Source of the DNA: Methanobacteriota archaeon
Lineage (GTDB): Archaea > Thermoplasmatota > Poseidoniia > Poseidoniales > Poseidoniaceae
Reading direction: 5' to 3'
NCBI GenBank assembly: GCA_002725275.1
Contig: PBOE01000011.1
Span: forward strand, 12,860-22,840
Length of the DNA: 9,981 bases
Part shown: piece after piece, positions 7,584 through 9,981 of the stretch
Position numbering within the stretch: the stretch's first letter is position 1
Layout of the letters: each line of letters begins with the position of its first letter
Program-made: the position numbers and the translations under genes
Notes under the pieces: model-generated
The model's input: only the letters and a program-made list of their open reading frames with translations
Told to the model about the DNA's origin: nothing
Database searches by the model: none

Positions 7584-8867
7584 TCAGGCCTTGTCATCAT
7601 CGTCAAAGACAACAGGGTCGCCCGTGCCGCCGGGTGAAGGAGGCCGCGGGCCGTCAACCTCCATTCCGGGCTCGAGTTCAGTTTCCTCGGTTTCGAGGGC
7701 CACCTCTTCACCGTCAGCCAGTTTTGCCATGTCTTCGGCCGTTGGGGCTTTGATGGTGCGCTCGACATCGGGCGCGTTCGCATAGAGTTCACGCTTCAAC
7801 TCGCGACTCTCGTGGCTGCGAACCAGCGACAAGGAATCAGCAAAGACACGGCCCACCACTTCGCGAGTGCGCTCACTTCGTCGAGCAGAGTTGAGTTCAT
7901 GCTCCATTGAACTGCGCTGGTCCTCCAGTTCCCGGAGCTCCGCTGTCCGGTCCTGCAGGGCGGCCTCGAGGTCGGTCATGGTGAGGGTCATTTGCTGGAT
8001 ACGCTCGTCTCGCTCAAACACGTCGTTGTGGAGTCGACGCTCTCGTCGTCGGAGGGACTCGTATTCTCGGTTCCGTTCAAGAAGCCGGCGCTTCAATTCC
8101 TCGATCTGTTCCACGAGGTAGTCGTGTTCCGCCGAAACCGAACGCGGTCCCTGCATCACGCGCTCCAGTTGCTCTTCCAGTTCTCCGAGGCGGCGGTCCC
8201 GGGCGTCAAGCAACCCGCGAAGACGGTCAGCGATGTCCCGGAGACGCTGCCGCTCTTCTTCGAGGGCTTCAGCCGCTGCCTTCTCAACATCGAGTTGCCG
8301 TTGTCGTTCGTCAACCTGCTGTTTCAGCACCCGAACTTCTTCCGCCGTAACCGAGGTCAGCCCCGCGTCAGCCGCCTTTTGGAGCGCTTCCAACATCTGG
8401 CCGATTCGACCCTCCATTTCGCCGATCACTTCGTCTTGTTCCGTGGTCAGCGTACGAAGTTGGTCAAGTTCGGTTTCCATCGAAGACCGTTCCTGTTGGG
8501 AGAGGGAAGACTGCTGAGCGGCCAATTCCTCTCGGCTGTCGGACAACAAGCGTTCGAGATGGATGATTTGGGCTTCGTTTTCCTTGAGGGTCTGCTCGGC
8601 TTCAGCGAGTTGTGCCACTTCAGGAGCGACGTTGTCTTGGCGTTCAGCCAAGTCAAGCTCGACCACGCGCAAGCGTTGTTTCACGGCGACCAATTCGTCG
8701 TTGCGCTTTCCGAGCTCATCCCAGGCCACGAGCACCTCTTCGACCAGTTGGTCGACGGGGTACCCTTTCAGCATCCCTTCGAGGGCCGCACGCTCGTCGT
8801 TGGAGGACGAACCAACGCGTCGGATTCCACCGGGGGACGAACTCTCTACGGCCATACGGCAACGCAT
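7584..8867 (-). CDS. Long coiled-coil protein with acidic C-terminal tail, linked to the MamK-like actin gene
   Basis: I do not recognise a named family. From the ATG at 8867 the product is 427 residues, mostly heptad-rich and full of Glu, Arg, Leu and Gln. The first 20 or so residues are Ser/Gly-rich. A short segment around residues 28-45 (LEGMLKGYPVDQLVEE) precedes the coil. Three coiled-coil blocks run at about 45-167, 175-239 and 246-332, broken at AGLTSV and at MQGPRS. A basic, helical segment (about 335-377) is followed by a disordered acidic tail ending VVFDDDDKA. There is no signal peptide or membrane helix, so it is probably cytoplasmic. ATG 8855 is an alternative start, and an in-frame TTG at 8936 would add 23 residues. 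It lies 80 bases downstream of the actin-like gene on the same strand, suggesting an operon and a structural or adaptor role with the filament. That role is inference. Confidence 0.85.
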   Translation of the reverse strand: MRCRMAVESSSPGGIRRVGSSSNDERAALEGMLKGYPVDQLVEEVLVAWDELGKRNDELVAVKQRLRVVELDLAERQDNVAPEVAQLAEAEQTLKENEAQIIHLERLLSDSREELAAQQSSLSQQERSSMETELDQLRTLTTEQDEVIGEMEGRIGQMLEALQKAADAGLTSVTAEEVRVLKQQVDERQRQLDVEKAAAEALEEERQRLRDIADRLRGLLDARDRRLGELEEQLERVMQGPRSVSAEHDYLVEQIEELKRRLLERNREYESLRRRERRLHNDVFERDERIQQMTLTMTDLEAALQDRTAELRELEDQRSSMEHELNSARRSERTREVVGRVFADSLSLVRSHESRELKRELYANAPDVERTIKAPTAEDMAKLADGEEVALETEETELEPGMEVDGPRPPSPGGTGDPVVFDDDDKA

Positions 8868-8912
8868 CGCAGATTTACCACACTTGAACCTTCCCAAGGC
8901 TGGGCGGCTGGA

Positions 8913-8933
8913 AAGGGTGTATTTGCCACCCTT
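8913..8933. repeat. Hairpin in the gap between actin-like and coiled-coil genes
   Basis: A perfect 7-bp inverted repeat (AAGGGTG / CACCCTT) surrounds a 7-base loop. It has no T-rich tail on the - strand, so it is unlikely to be a strong terminator; partial attenuation or mRNA processing is possible. Confidence 0.4.
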
Positions 8934-8937
8934 CAAC

Positions 8938-8947
8938 GACGGCCGTC
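8938..8947. repeat. 10-bp palindrome at the actin-like stop codon
   Basis: GACGGCCGTC is a perfect palindrome directly abutting the stop codon at 8948-8950. It could be a protein binding site or chance in GC-rich DNA. Confidence 0.3.
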
Positions 8948-9952
8948 TCAGTTGATGGCCGTGTACATGTCGTCGGGCATTTCACTGGCGAGTTTGAGGG
9001 CGCCAGCAGCCACGGAATTGATGGGGTCTTCGACGCACCAAACTCGGACATCGCCGATGTCGGAAATTTCGTTGGCCACGCGGTCGGCGATGCCTTCAAT
9101 GAGCGAACCGCCACCGGACAGAATGATGTTGTTCCGGAGGATTTGCTGGTACTCGGGGTCAGCACCGGCGACGTTGCGCTTGATGGCGTTTCCGATCTTG
9201 GGGATGATGAGTTCACAAGCCTCGAGGATGAGGTCGCCGATGTCAACGACCTGGCGCTTTCCGTCCACGGAGAGTTCAACGGTGACTTCGTGGGCTTCAC
9301 CGCCCACGTAAGAGGAGGCTTCCTTCCACTTTCGGACCATGTCCTTGGTGACTTGGGCGCCAGTGTACTTTTTCTTGATGAGTTCCATCAATTGCAAGTC
9401 AAGCCAGTCGCCCGCTTCCGTGATGGTGGTTTGGTCGTCATCGGTGGGGAAGGTACCGTACACTCGGGCGATGTCGGTCGTGCCTGCGCCGATGTCAACG
9501 ACGATGGAACCTGCGATTTCATCAATGCCGTAGGCGGTGGCGAAGGGTTCGGTGACGACCATGATGGCGTTCACTTGGCCGCGCAGGGTGGCCACGAGGT
9601 TGGACTTGTCGGTGAAGGAGACGTGGCTTGGCGAGCAGATCACGCCGAGCACCTCGTCGTACTCCTCGGGGTCGACGTTTTCCAGCAGGTGAGAAACGAA
9701 CGCCTTGGCTGCAGCCAAGTTGGCTTCGTCGTCCTGGGTGACGCCGGCTGCCATGGGACGGTAGAGGTTGCACGCCAGTTTGTTCTTGAGGGCGTCTTCG
9801 CCGAACAACACGTCGCGACCGAGGAAATTTCGGGCCACCGGGTCCTTCGGTCGTCCGACGACCGTCTCGATGGTCTGGAGTTTTCCAGCGCTTGAAGCGA
9901 TGGTCGATTGGTAGGTTCCTAGGTCAATTCCAACATACAGGCGGTCGCTCAT
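8948..9952 (-). CDS. Actin-family filament ATPase, MamK-like
   Basis: The 334-residue protein has the full actin/Hsp70 ATPase signature: phosphate-1 GIDLGTYQST (8-17), TEPFATAYG with the likely catalytic Glu135, phosphate-2/connect VVDIGAGTTDI (151-161), and adenosine motif LSGGGSLIEG (278-287). Its details match what I recall of magnetosome MamK rather than MreB: VVGRPKD (31-37), a YRP...GV stretch (64-71), GTFP followed by DQTTITEAGDWLD (173-185), and the C-terminal pattern WCVEDP...GALKLASEMP (305-326). MamK and its relatives polymerise into ATP-dependent filaments that align organelles in bacteria. No magnetosome gene is present here, so a cargo or shape role is unknown. The start ATG at 9952 has a ribosome binding site (AGGTGA) six bases upstream and a palindrome just beyond. 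A coiled-coil gene follows 80 bases downstream. Actin-family membership is sure; the MamK assignment rests on manual comparison. Confidence 0.93.
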   Translation of the reverse strand: MSDRLYVGIDLGTYQSTIASSAGKLQTIETVVGRPKDPVARNFLGRDVLFGEDALKNKLACNLYRPMAAGVTQDDEANLAAAKAFVSHLLENVDPEEYDEVLGVICSPSHVSFTDKSNLVATLRGQVNAIMVVTEPFATAYGIDEIAGSIVVDIGAGTTDIARVYGTFPTDDDQTTITEAGDWLDLQLMELIKKKYTGAQVTKDMVRKWKEASSYVGGEAHEVTVELSVDGKRQVVDIGDLILEACELIIPKIGNAIKRNVAGADPEYQQILRNNIILSGGGSLIEGIADRVANEISDIGDVRVWCVEDPINSVAAGALKLASEMPDDMYTAIN

Positions 9953-9958
9953 TTTTCT

Positions 9959-9964
9959 TCACCT
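9959..9964 (-). promoter_or_regulatory. Shine-Dalgarno site of the MamK-like gene
   Basis: The - strand reads AGGTGA, six bases before the ATG, complementary to the usual 16S rRNA 3' end. It fixes the start of the actin-like gene. Confidence 0.7.
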
Positions 9965-9976
9965 TCCCACGTGGGA
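9965..9976. promoter_or_regulatory. 12-bp perfect palindrome upstream of the MamK-like gene
   Basis: TCCCACGTGGGA is a perfect palindrome directly next to the ribosome binding site, 12 bases before the ATG. It could be an operator for a dimeric regulator or an mRNA hairpin, though with no loop a stable hairpin would open its centre. The promoter itself lies outside the window. Confidence 0.4.
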
Positions 9977-9981
9977 TGGTT

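Noticed and set aside
7591..7600. DDDDK near the C-terminus of the coiled-coil protein, which resembles an enteropeptidase site
   Set aside because: The enzyme that cuts this motif is a vertebrate digestive protease; here it is simply part of an acidic tail.
7584..8867. SMC/Rad50-type chromosome segregation ATPase reading of the coiled-coil gene
   Set aside because: There is no Walker A, signature or Walker B motif at either end, so it has no ATPase head.
8867..8936. Upstream TTG start adding 23 residues to the coiled-coil protein
   Set aside because: It would place the start codon beside a hairpin stem, has no ribosome binding site, and the added residues look like translated intergenic DNA.
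7992..9311. Open frame of 439 codons on the + strand across the coiled-coil and actin-like genes
   Set aside because: It spans two convincing - strand genes and the gap between them, and its product shows no domain. Antisense shadow.

Overview
The window most likely comes from a planktonic marine archaeon of Marine Group II (Ca. Poseidoniales, class Thermoplasmata-related Euryarchaeota). This is an inference from gene content. It carries an archaeal ether-lipid enzyme (geranylgeranylglyceryl phosphate synthase), a proteorhodopsin-type light pump, purine genes of the long two-subunit PurL/PurQ type, and an archaeal TATA box in front of the rhodopsin gene. Gene density is very high. The largest gap is about 140 bases, so no stretch over 300 bases lacks a gene. 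I see no rRNA, tRNA, CRISPR array, insertion sequence or phage gene.

Layout. Bases 1-3770 (+ strand): the 3' two thirds or so of purL, then purQ overlapping it by one base, then a multi-pass membrane acyltransferase-like gene that follows purQ almost without a gap. Bases 3771-3912: a convergent intergenic region with two hairpins, one a good terminator for the rhodopsin gene. Bases 3913-4779 (- strand): a rhodopsin with a signal peptide, the retinal lysine, and an unusual D-T-K motif in helix C (lysine where most proteorhodopsins have the glutamate proton donor), with its own TATA box. Bases 4860-6632 (- strand): an MsbA/LmrA-like ABC exporter half-transporter. Bases 6721-7539 (+ strand): GGGP synthase, divergent from the exporter. 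Bases 7584-9952 (- strand): a two-gene cluster of an actin-family ATPase that looks specifically like MamK, followed by a long coiled-coil protein with an acidic tail.

How the genes fit together. PurL and PurQ form one enzyme complex in purine synthesis. GGGP synthase makes the first archaeal-specific ether lipid bond. The rhodopsin is a stand-alone light-driven pump transcription unit; no retinal synthesis gene lies in this window. The most interesting part is the last 2.4 kb. A MamK-like filament protein in an organism not known to make magnetosomes, paired with a coiled-coil protein I cannot assign to a family, may be a small undescribed cytoskeletal or positioning system. That function is inferred from homology and gene order only.
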